A stretch of DNA of 64,000 bases from DATDAH01 sp963725155. GTDB taxonomy: Bacteria > Actinomycetota > Acidimicrobiia > Acidimicrobiales > DATDAH01. The translations under genes and the position numbers were made by a program. The notes under the pieces are model-generated. The model searched no databases. It saw nothing but the letters and a program-made list of their open reading frames with translations, and was not told where the DNA came from. The DNA lies in assembly GCA_963725155.1 (NCBI GenBank), contig CAVRXU010000008.1:806001-870000 (forward strand), given 5' to 3'. Positions 16,859-25,788 of the stretch are shown piece by piece. The number at the start of each line of letters is the position of its first letter. The stretch's first letter is position 1.

Positions 16859-17687
16859 GCTGCCCGAGGTCCGAGCCCACGCCGAGCGCCTGACGGCGGA
16901 GTTCGGCGGGGCGGTGCTGGAGCGGTTCGTGCCCATCTCGTTCACCGCGTTGAAGACGTACGCACCCGCCCCGGACGTGGCCTACGGCTCGCCCCTCCTC
17001 CGCGTCGACCAGCGGGGCAAGTACCTGGCCCTGGCGTTCGAGCCGGCGACCTTCGTCGTCCACCTCATGCAGGGCGGCCGGCTGCGACCCGACGAGAAGC
17101 AGACCAAGAAGCCGCGGGGCGGGCTGGCCCGGTGGGTCTTCGCCGACGGGCGGGCCCTGCTGCTCACCGAGGCCGGCACCGAGAAGCGGGCCGGGGTCTG
17201 GGTCGTCGACGAGCTCCGGGAGGGCGAGGAGCCGATCGCCCACCTCGGACCCGACGCCGACGGCCTCGACGCCGACGGGGTGGCCGCGCGCATCGGCGAT
17301 CAGTCCAAGCGCCTCCACGGTGTCCTCCGCGACCAGCACCCCATGGCCGGCATCGGTCGTCGCCTGGCCAACGAGATCACCCACAAGGCCAAGCTCTCCC
17401 CGTTCGCCAACGCGTCCAAGCTGACCCCGGACGACGTCGGCCGCCTGCACGCCGCCATCCAGGAGGCCGTGAACGAGGGCCTGGCCTACGAGCGCGCCCG
17501 CGACGACATGAGCGCGTCCAAGGAGCGGCCCGGGGCCGTGCACCACCGCACCGGTGAGATCTGCCCGGTCTGCGGCGACACCGTCCGCGAGGTGGCCTAC
17601 GTGAAGTACACGGTCAACTACTGCCCGACCTGCCAGACCGACGGCAAGGTCCTGGCCGACAACACGACCTCGAAGTTCTTGAAGTAA
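16851..17687 (+). CDS. DNA glycosylase of the Fpg/Nei (MutM) family
   Basis: 278 residues starting MPELPEVRAHAERL. After removal of Met, P2 is the catalytic Schiff-base residue and E3 assists. The helix-two-turn-helix region is near 150-200 (GIGRRLANEITHKAKLSPF), and the C-terminal zinc finger is CPVCG-x14-YCPTCQTDGK (about 240-265). It removes oxidised bases from DNA and cuts at the abasic site. Divergence from typical MutM around residue 8 onwards makes 8-oxoG specificity uncertain; it may be Nei-like. It overlaps the SCP2-like gene and ends at the edge of palindromic element A. Confidence 0.9.
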   Translation: MPELPEVRAHAERLTAEFGGAVLERFVPISFTALKTYAPAPDVAYGSPLLRVDQRGKYLALAFEPATFVVHLMQGGRLRPDEKQTKKPRGGLARWVFADGRALLLTEAGTEKRAGVWVVDELREGEEPIAHLGPDADGLDADGVAARIGDQSKRLHGVLRDQHPMAGIGRRLANEITHKAKLSPFANASKLTPDDVGRLHAAIQEAVNEGLAYERARDDMSASKERPGAVHHRTGEICPVCGDTVREVAYVKYTVNYCPTCQTDGKVLADNTTSKFLK

Positions 17688-17694
17688 CGACGTG

Positions 17695-18030
17695 ACGTTC
17701 GGCTCGGCGGGCTGGGCCGAACGATGACAACCACGGGGGCGGGAGGACGGGCTGCCGATCGTCGGGGGCACCCAGAACCGAGGCCCACACCCTCCGTGGT
17801 CAGGCGCAGGTCATTGGAGGCAATAAGGGGCGGAATCCGACCCCTATTGCCTCCAATGACAACCGCACGTCCGACTCCGTCACGACGTGTGGTGGATCTG
17901 GCCACGCCACGGGGGCCTGACCGCCTTGCGTGAGATCCGCGGAGCGGGCGTGCCCCCGACGACCCTCGGGCCGACCCCACGCCCCATCGTTGCCATCGGT
18001 GCGGTCGCTCCAGCCCGACAGGGCCGAAGC
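17695..18030. repeat. Palindromic intergenic element A (between convergent fpg and mdh)
   Basis: This 344-bp gap holds no gene. Its outer parts are imperfect inverted repeats of each other: left about 17708-17770 and right about 17950-18022. Shared blocks on one strand include CGGGCTGG, a GATGNCAAC block and GTCGTCGGGGGCAC (GATCGTCGGGGGCAC at 17757-17771). The same outer blocks recur in elements B and C. In the centre lies the 47-bp hairpin core (17812-17858). The element runs from a few bases after the fpg stop to the mdh stop. No reading frame or transposase is present. Confidence 0.7.
17812..17858. repeat. Hairpin core A (47 bp)
   Basis: TCATTGGAGGCAATA at 17811-17825 is exactly complementary to 17845-17859. 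The inner GGGG/CCCC and CGGA/TCCG pairs continue the stem with one bulged A (17826). It ends in TTGG...CCAA like the other cores, but its stem sequence is otherwise different. It lies between convergent genes, so it could also end transcription from both sides. Confidence 0.8.
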
Positions 18031-18031
18031 G

Positions 18032-19018
18032 TCAGATGAGCCCCAGCGACGAGACGGTGTCGCGCTCGTCGGCCAGCTCGCCGTTGCTGGCGTCGATGCG
18101 CTGGCGGGAGAAGTCGTCGATGTCCAGGCCCGGGACGATGGACCACTCGCCGTCCTCGGTGGTGCAGGGGAAGGACGAGAGCAGGCCCTCGGGGGTGCCG
18201 TAGGAGCCGTCGGACGGGATGGCCATGCTGACCCAGTCGCCATCCGGCGTGCCGTCCAACCAGGTCCGCACGTGGTCGACGGCGGCGTTGGCCGCGGAGG
18301 CGGCGCTGGAGCTGCCCCGGGCCTCGATGATGGCCGCGCCCCGCTGCTGGACCGTGGGGATGAAGTCGTTCTCGACCCAGGCCTCGTCGCCGATGACGTC
18401 GAGGGCGGGCTTCCCGCCGATCTGGGCGTGGAAGACGTCCGGGTACTGGGTGGCCGAGTGGTTGCCCCAGATGGTCATGCGGGTCACGTCGGCGACCGGG
18501 GCACCGGCCTTGGCCGCCACCTGGGCCAGGGCTCGGTTGTGGTCGAGGCGGGTCATGGCCGTGAAGTTCTTCTCGGGCAGCCGGTCACAGTTGTTCATGG
18601 CGATCAGGCAGTTGGTGTTGGCCGGGTTGCCCACCACCAGGATCTTGCAGTCGTCGGCGGCCGCGGCGGACAGGGCCTTGCCCTGGACCGTGAAGATGGC
18701 CCCGTTGGCCTCGAGCAGGTCGGCCCGTTCCATGCCCTTGGTCCGGGGCCGGGAGCCGACCAGGAGGGCCACATCGGCCCCCTCGAAGGCCACTTCGGGC
18801 TGGTCGGTCTGGACGATGCCGTCGAGCAGGGGGAAGGCGCAGTCGTCGAGCTCCATGGCCACACCCTGGAGGGCACCCAGCGCAGGGGGGATCTCCAGCA
18901 GCTGGAGCTGCACGGGCCGATCCGGGCCGAGCAGGTCGCCGTTGGCGATGCGGAACAGGAGGCTGTAGCCGATCTGACCGGCAGCGCCGGTCACGGCCAC
19001 GCGAGTGGGGGATGCCAT
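18032..19018 (-). CDS. mdh: Malate dehydrogenase
   Basis: 328 residues of the LDH/MDH superfamily. The NAD-binding loop VAVTGAAGQIGYSLLFRI is at about 7-24, and the substrate-binding arginines appear in GSRPRTKGMERADLL. The active-site region is TIWGNHSATQYPD (His about 185). It interconverts malate and oxaloacetate with NAD in the TCA cycle. The form with GAAGQIGY and a long C-terminal part is the actinobacterial/cytosolic-like type, not the LDH-like type. The ATG at 19018 is followed directly by ASPTRVAV. It stands alone, with the PBP gene 50 bp upstream. Confidence 0.96.
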   Translation of the reverse strand: MASPTRVAVTGAAGQIGYSLLFRIANGDLLGPDRPVQLQLLEIPPALGALQGVAMELDDCAFPLLDGIVQTDQPEVAFEGADVALLVGSRPRTKGMERADLLEANGAIFTVQGKALSAAAADDCKILVVGNPANTNCLIAMNNCDRLPEKNFTAMTRLDHNRALAQVAAKAGAPVADVTRMTIWGNHSATQYPDVFHAQIGGKPALDVIGDEAWVENDFIPTVQQRGAAIIEARGSSSAASAANAAVDHVRTWLDGTPDGDWVSMAIPSDGSYGTPEGLLSSFPCTTEDGEWSIVPGLDIDDFSRQRIDASNGELADERDTVSSLGLI

Positions 19019-19068
19019 GGGCGGACCCTACCGAGAGGGTCGCTGACCGATCTAGCCGACGAATCGGC

Positions 19069-20709
19069 TCAGCCGTCGACCCCGGGCAGGGTGCCGGGGC
19101 CGACCGGCGGGGCGGGCAGGTTCACCAGGAACTCGTGGACGAGCGGGGCCGCCACCTCCCCACCGATCCCGCCGCCCTCGACGACCACGGCGAACGCCAG
19201 GTCGTCGATGAAGCCGGCGAACCAGGCGTGGGTCTCGGGCGGATCCTCGTCGCCGAACTCCGCAGTGCCCGTCTTGCCCCCGACGTCCCGGCCGATGATG
19301 GCCGCGGCCGTGCCGGTGCCCGACCGCACGACCTCCCGCAGGAAGTCGGGCAAGGCCGCCGCCGCGGCAGCGGGGAGCGCATGGCTCCCCTCGGTGGGCG
19401 GCTCACCGGCCAGGTAGGGGGGACGCCATGTCCCGTCGTAGGCCGCGGCGGCGACGGTGGCCATGTGGAGCGGGGTGACCGAGACCCGGCCCTGCCCGAT
19501 CGAGGCGGCCCCGAGCTCGGTGTCGGACTCCGGGAGCGGGAACGAGGGGGCCACCACCGGCACCCCGATGTCGTAGGCCTGGTTGAACCCGAAGGTCTCG
19601 GCCATCTCGTGCAACCGGTTGACCCCGAGCTGGAAGCCCTGGCTGACGAAGGTGGTGTTGCAGGACTTGGCGAAGGCCTCGATGAGCGGGATGTCGCCGT
19701 ACTCCTCGCCGAAGGCGTTGGTGAAGGGAGCCGAGTCACCGGGCCGGATCTCGTACGGGCAGGGCACGATCTGATCCGGTTCGAGGCCGGCGCTGAGCAA
19801 GGCCGCGGCGGTCACGATCTTGAAGGTCGACCCTGGCGCGTAGTCACCCAGCAGGGCGCGGTCGAAGCCCGGGGGGTTGTTGGCCACGGCCCGGATGGCA
19901 CCTGTCCGGCTGTCGACGGCGACCAGAGCCGCGGGCAACGTCACGTTGGCGATCGCCGCTTCAGCCGCCCGCTGCGTGGCGTAGTCGAGGGTGAGCACCA
20001 ACGGCCCGGGGGCCTCGCCGCCGAACTCCTCGAGCACGCCGGTGACCCGACCGGCGGCGTCGACGACCTCGATGCGACCCACCGGGTCGCCTTCGAGACG
20101 GTGCTCGTACCCGGCCTCCACCCCGTCGTCACCGACCAGGTCGCCGGCGGCGTAGTCGAGACCGAATTGGGCCGCCTCCGACGCGGTCAGCTCCCGCAGG
20201 CCGCCCATCAGCGAGCCGGCCAACCCGTCCAGGCGGCTGCCGGCGCCCGGTCCGCCCACGGCCAGCGGCTGTCCGTTCGCGGCGGTGATGACGGCCCGAG
20301 GCCCCTGCTCCCGCACCCGCTGGAGCCGGGCACCGTCGGTCAGGGCCGGGTGCAGGGACGCCGGGGTGAACGCCACCAGCCAGGTGCCGTCGACCCGCTG
20401 CAGGTCGATGCTGCCGTCATAGCTCCAGTGCCCGAGGCCCTGGAGGCCGAGGTCGGCGGTGAAGGAGGCGGTGGCTTCGCCCCCTGACGACTCGACCGCG
20501 ATGTCGGCCACCCCGGCGCTGACCACCTGCAGGGTGGCCCGGAACTGCTGCTGGACCGCGGCGAAGTCGGCGGGGGGGTCGACGACCATGGCGGCCATGG
20601 ACGCGGTGTCACCCGCCACCCACGCGTTGAGGTAGGCGGCGGCCGTCTCCTCGACCGCCGCGCCGTCGTCGCCTCTGAGGGCCGCGCACGAGGGGACCAG
20701 GAGCAGCAC
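19069..20709 (-). CDS. Penicillin-binding protein (transpeptidase with NTF2-like domain)
   Basis: About 546 residues. An NTF2/MecA-N-like domain (about 15-130) is followed by a dimerisation segment and a transpeptidase domain. The catalytic motifs are S294-TFK297 in APGSTFKI, SCN in AKSCNTTF and KTG in VGGKTGTAEF. It cross-links peptidoglycan outside the membrane. The first residues LLLVPSC look like a lipoprotein cleavage site. In the same frame upstream are RIAATTVAV residues that would make a proper signal peptide, but no ATG, GTG or TTG precedes them (a CTG is at 20757). The true start, or a small sequence error, is therefore unsettled. It resembles Staphylococcal PBP2a-like class B enzymes. 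Confidence 0.9.
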   Translation of the reverse strand: MLLLVPSCAALRGDDGAAVEETAAAYLNAWVAGDTASMAAMVVDPPADFAAVQQQFRATLQVVSAGVADIAVESSGGEATASFTADLGLQGLGHWSYDGSIDLQRVDGTWLVAFTPASLHPALTDGARLQRVREQGPRAVITAANGQPLAVGGPGAGSRLDGLAGSLMGGLRELTASEAAQFGLDYAAGDLVGDDGVEAGYEHRLEGDPVGRIEVVDAAGRVTGVLEEFGGEAPGPLVLTLDYATQRAAEAAIANVTLPAALVAVDSRTGAIRAVANNPPGFDRALLGDYAPGSTFKIVTAAALLSAGLEPDQIVPCPYEIRPGDSAPFTNAFGEEYGDIPLIEAFAKSCNTTFVSQGFQLGVNRLHEMAETFGFNQAYDIGVPVVAPSFPLPESDTELGAASIGQGRVSVTPLHMATVAAAAYDGTWRPPYLAGEPPTEGSHALPAAAAAALPDFLREVVRSGTGTAAAIIGRDVGGKTGTAEFGDEDPPETHAWFAGFIDDLAFAVVVEGGGIGGEVAAPLVHEFLVNLPAPPVGPGTLPGVDG

Positions 20710-20782
20710 GGCGACCGTGGTCGCCGCTATCCGTCCTCGCCCCTCTCGCCGCCGCAGCCCCTCGCTCCTGATCCGCTCGGGC

Positions 20783-22207
20783 TCAGTCGTTGAGCTGCAT
20801 GGACTTCACCTCGAGGAACTCCTCCAGGCCGTACCGCCCGAGCTCTCGACCGACCCCGGACTGCTTGTAGCCGCCGAACGGAGCCTTGATGTTGAAGCTG
20901 CCACCGTTGACGTCGACCTGACCGGTGCGCATCCGGCGGGCGACCCGTTGGGCCCGCTCCTCGTCGGCCGACCACACGCCACCGGCGAGGCCGTACTGGG
21001 TGTCGTTGGCGATGCGGATCGCATCCTCTTCGTCCTCGTAGGGGATGATCGAGAGCACGGGGCCGAAGATCTCCTCCTGGGCGATGGTCATGTCGTTGGA
21101 CACGTTGCCGAACACCGTCGGTCGCACGAAGTACCCGGTGTCCAGGCCCTCGGGCGCCTCGGGGCCGCCCGTGGCCAGCGTGGCCCCCTCGTCGATGCCC
21201 TTGCGGATGTAGTCCTGGACCCGGTCCCGTTGGGCGGCGGAGGAGAGGGGGCCGAGCATGACCCCGTCCTGGTCGGCCGGCCCGACCGGGAAGCCCTCGG
21301 CCGCGGCGGCGGCGATGGCGACGGCCTCGTCGTGCTTCTCCTTCGGCACGAGCATCCGGGTGTGGGCGGTGCAGGTCTGGCCCGAGTTCAGGTAGCAGGC
21401 GAACACGCCCTTGGGCACGACCTCGGCCAGGTCGGCGTCGTCCAGGATGATGTTGGCCGACTTGCCCCCCAGCTCGAGGGCGACCCGCTTGACCGTGTCG
21501 CTGGCGAGGACGCTGACCCGCTTGCCGGCTCGGGTGGAGCCGGTGAAGCTGATCATGTCGACGTCGGGATGGGCGGCGATTGCCTCCCCCACGACCGGGC
21601 CGAAGCCGGTGACCAGGTTGAACACGCCGGCGGGCAGGCCGACCTCGTCGATGACCTCGGCCAGGATGAAGGCGTCCAGTGGCGCGACCTCGCTGGGCTT
21701 CAGGACGACGGTGCAGCCCGCGGCGAGGGCCGGGGCGATCTTGTTGACGATCTGGTGGAGCGGGTAGTTCCAGGGCGTGATGCAGCCGACCACGCCGACC
21801 GGCTCCCGCACGACCAGCGAGTTGCCGATCCGCTCCTCCCAGGGGAAGTCCGAGAGGATCTCGACGTAGGTCCCCATGTTCCCGACGGGGAGCCCGGCCT
21901 GGATCATGTTGGCCCACATGAGGGGCATGCCCATCTCCTCGGAGATGACCTGGGCGATCTCCTCCGACCGGGCACCGAGGCCCTCGGCCAGGCGCTGGAT
22001 GAACTTGCCCCGCTCCTCGGGCTCGGTCCGGCCCCAGGTCGCGAAGGCGGCCTTCGCCGCGGCAACGGCCTTGTCGACGTCCTCGGCGGTGCCCTCGGGG
22101 ATGCTGCCCATGACCTGCTCGGTCGAGGCGTTCACCACCTCGATGGTGCCGCTCCCGGTGGAGGGCACCCAGGCCCCGTCGATGTAGATCTTGTCGTGGT
22201 CGCGCAC
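20783..22207 (-). CDS. NAD(P)-dependent aldehyde dehydrogenase
   Basis: 474 residues. The NAD-binding stretch is TPWNYPLHQIVNKIAPALAAG with VVLKPSE. The general-base Glu is in ELGGKSAN and the catalytic Cys in NSGQTCTAHTR; PYEDEEDAI and FGGYKQSGVGRELG complete the family pattern. It oxidises an aldehyde to an acid; the substrate cannot be read from sequence. The GTG at 22207 has AGGGGGA upstream, so I use it instead of longer open-frame starts. It runs on the same strand as the PBP, 74 bp away, with no obvious functional link. Confidence 0.94.
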   Translation of the reverse strand: MRDHDKIYIDGAWVPSTGSGTIEVVNASTEQVMGSIPEGTAEDVDKAVAAAKAAFATWGRTEPEERGKFIQRLAEGLGARSEEIAQVISEEMGMPLMWANMIQAGLPVGNMGTYVEILSDFPWEERIGNSLVVREPVGVVGCITPWNYPLHQIVNKIAPALAAGCTVVLKPSEVAPLDAFILAEVIDEVGLPAGVFNLVTGFGPVVGEAIAAHPDVDMISFTGSTRAGKRVSVLASDTVKRVALELGGKSANIILDDADLAEVVPKGVFACYLNSGQTCTAHTRMLVPKEKHDEAVAIAAAAAEGFPVGPADQDGVMLGPLSSAAQRDRVQDYIRKGIDEGATLATGGPEAPEGLDTGYFVRPTVFGNVSNDMTIAQEEIFGPVLSIIPYEDEEDAIRIANDTQYGLAGGVWSADEERAQRVARRMRTGQVDVNGGSFNIKAPFGGYKQSGVGRELGRYGLEEFLEVKSMQLND

Positions 22208-22286
22208 GAGTCCCCCTGTGGTTCGTCTGTGGTCCGGCTGCGCTTCTGGTGGACGCGCGACGGTACTCGCCCGACCGCGGATCGCG

Positions 22287-23393
22287 TCAGTCGGCCCGGG
22301 TGAGGAACCCGGCCCGTCCGAGGGCGACGACATCGGCGGGATCCGCACGCCGCGCCAGTGCCTCACGTTGGCGCCGCGCCCCGTTGCCCTCCGTCAGGAT
22401 GGCCTCGGCCAGCCCGGTGACGGTCTCCCGATCGCCGAGGTCGTCGAGGGCATCGCCGACCCAGGCCAGCAGCTCGCCCACGACCTCCGCCGCGGGGAGG
22501 GGCACGCCGCTGAGGGGTGAGACCAGCTCGCCCCCCAGTCCGTACCGGGCGGCCCGCCACAGGGCCGCGCCGAGGAGCTCGGGCGAGACCGTGTCCACCG
22601 CCGTACCGGCCCGGGCGTCAGCGAGGCAGGTCCGGACCAGGCCCCGGGCCAGGCCGGCCACGCCCACCGCCGTGTCGATGTCCAGGCAGACGTCGGTGGC
22701 TCGGAACTCGAGGGTCGGAAAGCTGTCCGACGGCCGGAGGTACCAGTAGAGGTGGGTGGCGTCCTCGATGGCGTCGGCGTCGCGCAGCTCGTCCACCACC
22801 CCGTCATAGGCCGCCCGGTCGGCCAGTTCGGGGGGCATGCCGGCCGTCGGCCACCGCTCCCAGACCTCGAGCCGGTAGGAGTCGTACCCCGTGTCCTCGC
22901 CGTTCCAGTAGGGCGAGTTGGCCGACAGGGCCAGGAGGACCGGGATCCACGGGCGGACCCGGGTCATCACCTCGACGACACGGTCGGGATCCTCGATCCC
23001 CACGTGGATGTGGCACCCGCAGATCACCTGCTGACGGGCGACCCGTTGGTACCGGTCCTCCATCTCCCGGAACCGGGCCCGGTCGTCCTCCACCTGCTGG
23101 TCCCGCCACGAGCTCCAGGGATGGGTGGCCAGCGGCAGGATCCCGCACCCGATGACGCCGGCGGCCCGGTCCAGCCCCGAGCGGAGACGGACCAGCTCGG
23201 CCCGGACCTCGCCGAGGTCGGCACAGACCGCCGTCGCCGTCTCGACCTGGCACCGGTTCAGCTCCGCGGTCACGCGGTCGCCGAGCGAGCGTCGAGCCGC
23301 CGGCACGAGCTCATCGGAGCGAGGGACCAGCTCGCCGGTCGTCTTATCGATGATCTGGAACTCCTCTTCCACTCCGAGGGTGGTGCCGTCCAT
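22287..23393 (-). CDS. Carboxylate-amine ligase, YbdK family (glutamate-cysteine ligase type 2)
   Basis: 368 residues from the ATG at 23393 (GAGAGGAA upstream). It opens with LGVEEEFQIID, the ATP/metal-site signature of GCS2 enzymes, and has CGCHIHVGIED and SANSPYWNGEDTGY further in. Such enzymes join glutamate to an amine, with weak gamma-glutamylcysteine activity; in actinobacteria a relative (EgtA) feeds ergothioneine synthesis. No egt genes are nearby, so I keep the broad name. The frame extends 14 codons further, but the ribosome site favours 23393. A BON-domain gene lies 38 bp upstream. Confidence 0.9.
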   Translation of the reverse strand: MDGTTLGVEEEFQIIDKTTGELVPRSDELVPAARRSLGDRVTAELNRCQVETATAVCADLGEVRAELVRLRSGLDRAAGVIGCGILPLATHPWSSWRDQQVEDDRARFREMEDRYQRVARQQVICGCHIHVGIEDPDRVVEVMTRVRPWIPVLLALSANSPYWNGEDTGYDSYRLEVWERWPTAGMPPELADRAAYDGVVDELRDADAIEDATHLYWYLRPSDSFPTLEFRATDVCLDIDTAVGVAGLARGLVRTCLADARAGTAVDTVSPELLGAALWRAARYGLGGELVSPLSGVPLPAAEVVGELLAWVGDALDDLGDRETVTGLAEAILTEGNGARRQREALARRADPADVVALGRAGFLTRAD

Positions 23394-23431
23394 CCCGTTC
23401 CTCTCGTCGAGCGCCCTTCGGGGCGCGCTGG

Positions 23432-23791
23432 TCACCCGGTGGGCTGGGCCTGGCGCTCGCGGAGCTCGTCGCTCACCGTGACGATTCCCGGGACGTCCCG
23501 CGCCAGTTGCGTGGCCAGGACCCGGCCACCGGGCCCGACTTCGCCGCGGAGTGAGGCCCGGCCGTCGATCACCCGCACGTCGACACCCCGGGCGCCGACC
23601 CGGTCGTCACCACTCAGGCGGGCCCGGAGCCAGGCCTCCTTCATCACGTCGCCGGGATGGCCGCCGACGGCCCGGGGCAGGGCCTGGGCGGTCCACGTCC
23701 CCCAGTCCCAGAGGAGCTCACGGTGGCGGAAGGCGAACCAGGCCGCGCCACTGGCGGTCGAGAACGGGAGGAGTCGTCGGACGAGTCGCAT
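23432..23791 (-). CDS. BON-domain protein
   Basis: 119 residues. The N-terminal ~45 are basic and aromatic with no clear signal peptide. The remainder matches a BON domain: a helix (MKEAWLRARLSGDDRV), then VDVRVIDGRASLRGEV, GRVLATQLARDVPGIVTVSDEL. BON domains bind phospholipid or are found in periplasmic stress proteins such as OsmY. Location is uncertain because no export signal is clear. It precedes the YbdK gene on the same strand. Confidence 0.8.
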   Translation of the reverse strand: MRLVRRLLPFSTASGAAWFAFRHRELLWDWGTWTAQALPRAVGGHPGDVMKEAWLRARLSGDDRVGARGVDVRVIDGRASLRGEVGPGGRVLATQLARDVPGIVTVSDELRERQAQPTG

Positions 23792-23864
23792 CGCTCGCCC
23801 TCCTACCCCGCCTCGGCGGAAACGGACCCAATTGCTGGACGGCCGAGGCCGGGGCTGGTTCGTG

Positions 23865-25781
23865 TCAGTCCGCCAACTCCCGGAGGTCGCGGTAGTGGTC
23901 GAGGGCCTCCGGGTTGGCCAGGGCCTCGACGTTGCGGACCTCGTCGCCGTGGATCACGGCCCGCACGGCCAGCTCGGTGATCTTGCCGCTGCGGGTCCGG
24001 GGGATCTCGGGGACGGCGATGACCTTGGCCGGGACGTGGCGGGGCGTGGTGTTGGCCCGGATCTGGCGACGAATGCGGTCTGTGAGCTCGGCGTCGAGGT
24101 GCTCGCCCTCCCGCAGGACGACGAAGAGCAGGATGCGGGTGTCTCCCTCGACCTCCTGGCCCACCGCGATGGCCTCGGCCACCTCGGGGACCTGTTCCAC
24201 CTGCCGGTAGATCTCGGCCGTGCCGATCCGCACGCCCCCTGGGTTGAGCGTGGCGTCGGAGCGGCCGTGGATGACCAGGCCCCCGTGCTCGGTCCACGCC
24301 GCGAAGTCGCCCTGGTGCCAGGCCCCGGGGATCCGTTCGAAGTAGGCCGCCTGGTAGCGACTGCCGTCGTCGTCGCCCCAGAAGCCCAGAGGCATCGACG
24401 GGAACGGCGTGCGGCAGATCAACTCGCCCTTCTCCCCCGGCGGGAGCGCGGTGCCGGCCTCGTCGACCACATCGATGTCGAGGGCGAGTGCGGGGCGCTG
24501 GATCTCGCCCCGGTGGACGGGTCCGCTCGGGTCGCCGGCGACCAGGCACCCGCAGAGATCCGTGCCGCCCGAGATGGAGGCCAGGTGGACGTCGCCCTTC
24601 ACGTGTTCGTACACGTAGTCGAAGCCCTCGGGGGCGAGGGGTGAGCCGGTGGAGGTGATGGTTCGCAGCGACCCGAGATCGTGGGTCCGGGCCGGGTCGA
24701 GGCCCATGCGGTCAATGGCGTCGATGAACTTGGCCGACGTCCCGAACAGGCTCACGTCGACCTCGTCGGCCAGGTCGAACAGCACTGGCGGCGGATACGA
24801 GGGCGAGCCGTCGTAGAGGACCAGCGTGGCGCCCGACGCCAGCCCTGAGGCCAGCCAGTTCCACATCATCCAGCCCGCCGTCGTGAAGTAGAACACCCGG
24901 TCCCCGGGCCGCACGTCACAGTGGAGCTGATGCTCGACGAGGTGCTTGAGGAGGACCCCGCCGGCCCGGTGGATGATGGCCTTGGGCTTTCCCGTCGTGC
25001 CGGAGGAGTAGAGGACGTACCAGGGGTGGTCGAAGGGGTGGCGGTCGACGACGAGGTCGGCTCCGGCATGGGTGGCGAGGACATCGGACCAGGCCTCGGC
25101 CCCCTCTGGGGTCGGGGCGCCGAGGTAGGGCACGACGATCGTCCGGCGGACGCTGGGCAGCCCGGCCCGGATCTCGGCCAGGCGAGGGAGGCAGTCGTTG
25201 GCCTTCCCGCCGTAGACGTACCCGTCGGAGGCCACCAGCACGGTCGGCTCGATCTGGCCGAAGCGATCCAGGACCCCAGCCGGGCCGAAGTCAGGTGAGG
25301 TGGACGAGAACGTCGCCCCCACGGCGGCCGTGGCCAGCATGGTGATGACCGTCTCGGGGATGTTGGGCAGCCAGGCGGCCACCCGGTGACCGGGGCCGAC
25401 GCCGGTGTCCGTCAACGCCGCAGCCAGTGACGCCACCTGCGCCCGCAGCTCGTCCCAGGAGAGGGCTCGGCGGCGCCCGTCTTCGCCCGCTTCGATCAAT
25501 GCCGGGCCGTCGCCCGTGGTGGCCAGGAAGGTCTCGACCACGTTGAGCCGGGCGTCGGGGAAGAACCGGGCGTCCGACAGTGAGGCACCAGGCACGAAGT
25601 CCGTGGCCCCCCGCTGCCCCACCACCCCGCAGGTGTCCCACGCCGCCGCCCAGAACGCGCCAGGGTCGGCGACCGACCAGTCGTGCAGGGCCTCGTAACC
25701 GTCGAGCCCCTGGGCCCGGGCGAAGCCGGCCAGCTTCGTCCCCGCGGCCCGCTCGGGCGACGGGGCCCAGATCGGGGGCAC
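23865..25781 (-). CDS. Acetoacetate-CoA ligase (acetoacetyl-CoA synthetase)
   Basis: 638 residues, the normal length for AACS. It belongs to the ANL superfamily: the P-loop YSSGTTGKPKAIIH is at about 255-268, the adenylate motif around ISGGTDLCG, the hinge about WHQGDFAAWTEHGGLVIHGRSD, and the C-terminal lysine in RTRSGKITE. The N-terminal ACS-type domain with DWSVADPGAFWAAAWD separates it from plain acetyl-CoA synthetase. It activates acetoacetate with ATP and CoA for ketone-body or polyhydroxybutyrate use. The GTG at 25781 begins 7 bp after the stop of the universal stress gene, so the two form an operon. Confidence 0.92.
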   Translation of the reverse strand: MPPIWAPSPERAAGTKLAGFARAQGLDGYEALHDWSVADPGAFWAAAWDTCGVVGQRGATDFVPGASLSDARFFPDARLNVVETFLATTGDGPALIEAGEDGRRRALSWDELRAQVASLAAALTDTGVGPGHRVAAWLPNIPETVITMLATAAVGATFSSTSPDFGPAGVLDRFGQIEPTVLVASDGYVYGGKANDCLPRLAEIRAGLPSVRRTIVVPYLGAPTPEGAEAWSDVLATHAGADLVVDRHPFDHPWYVLYSSGTTGKPKAIIHRAGGVLLKHLVEHQLHCDVRPGDRVFYFTTAGWMMWNWLASGLASGATLVLYDGSPSYPPPVLFDLADEVDVSLFGTSAKFIDAIDRMGLDPARTHDLGSLRTITSTGSPLAPEGFDYVYEHVKGDVHLASISGGTDLCGCLVAGDPSGPVHRGEIQRPALALDIDVVDEAGTALPPGEKGELICRTPFPSMPLGFWGDDDGSRYQAAYFERIPGAWHQGDFAAWTEHGGLVIHGRSDATLNPGGVRIGTAEIYRQVEQVPEVAEAIAVGQEVEGDTRILLFVVLREGEHLDAELTDRIRRQIRANTTPRHVPAKVIAVPEIPRTRSGKITELAVRAVIHGDEVRNVEALANPEALDHYRDLRELAD

Positions 25782-25788
25782 GTCCCGA

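Noticed and set aside
17695..18030. CRISPR array or tRNA cluster in the gap
   Set aside because: The repeats are inverted, not regularly spaced direct repeats, and no tRNA cloverleaf or TTCGAATC-type T loop is present.
22208..22286. TTCTGGTGGACGCGCG near 22243, resembling the end of hairpin core C
   Set aside because: The matching complementary arm is not found about 48 bp away, so it is not a member of the hairpin family; at most a lone half.
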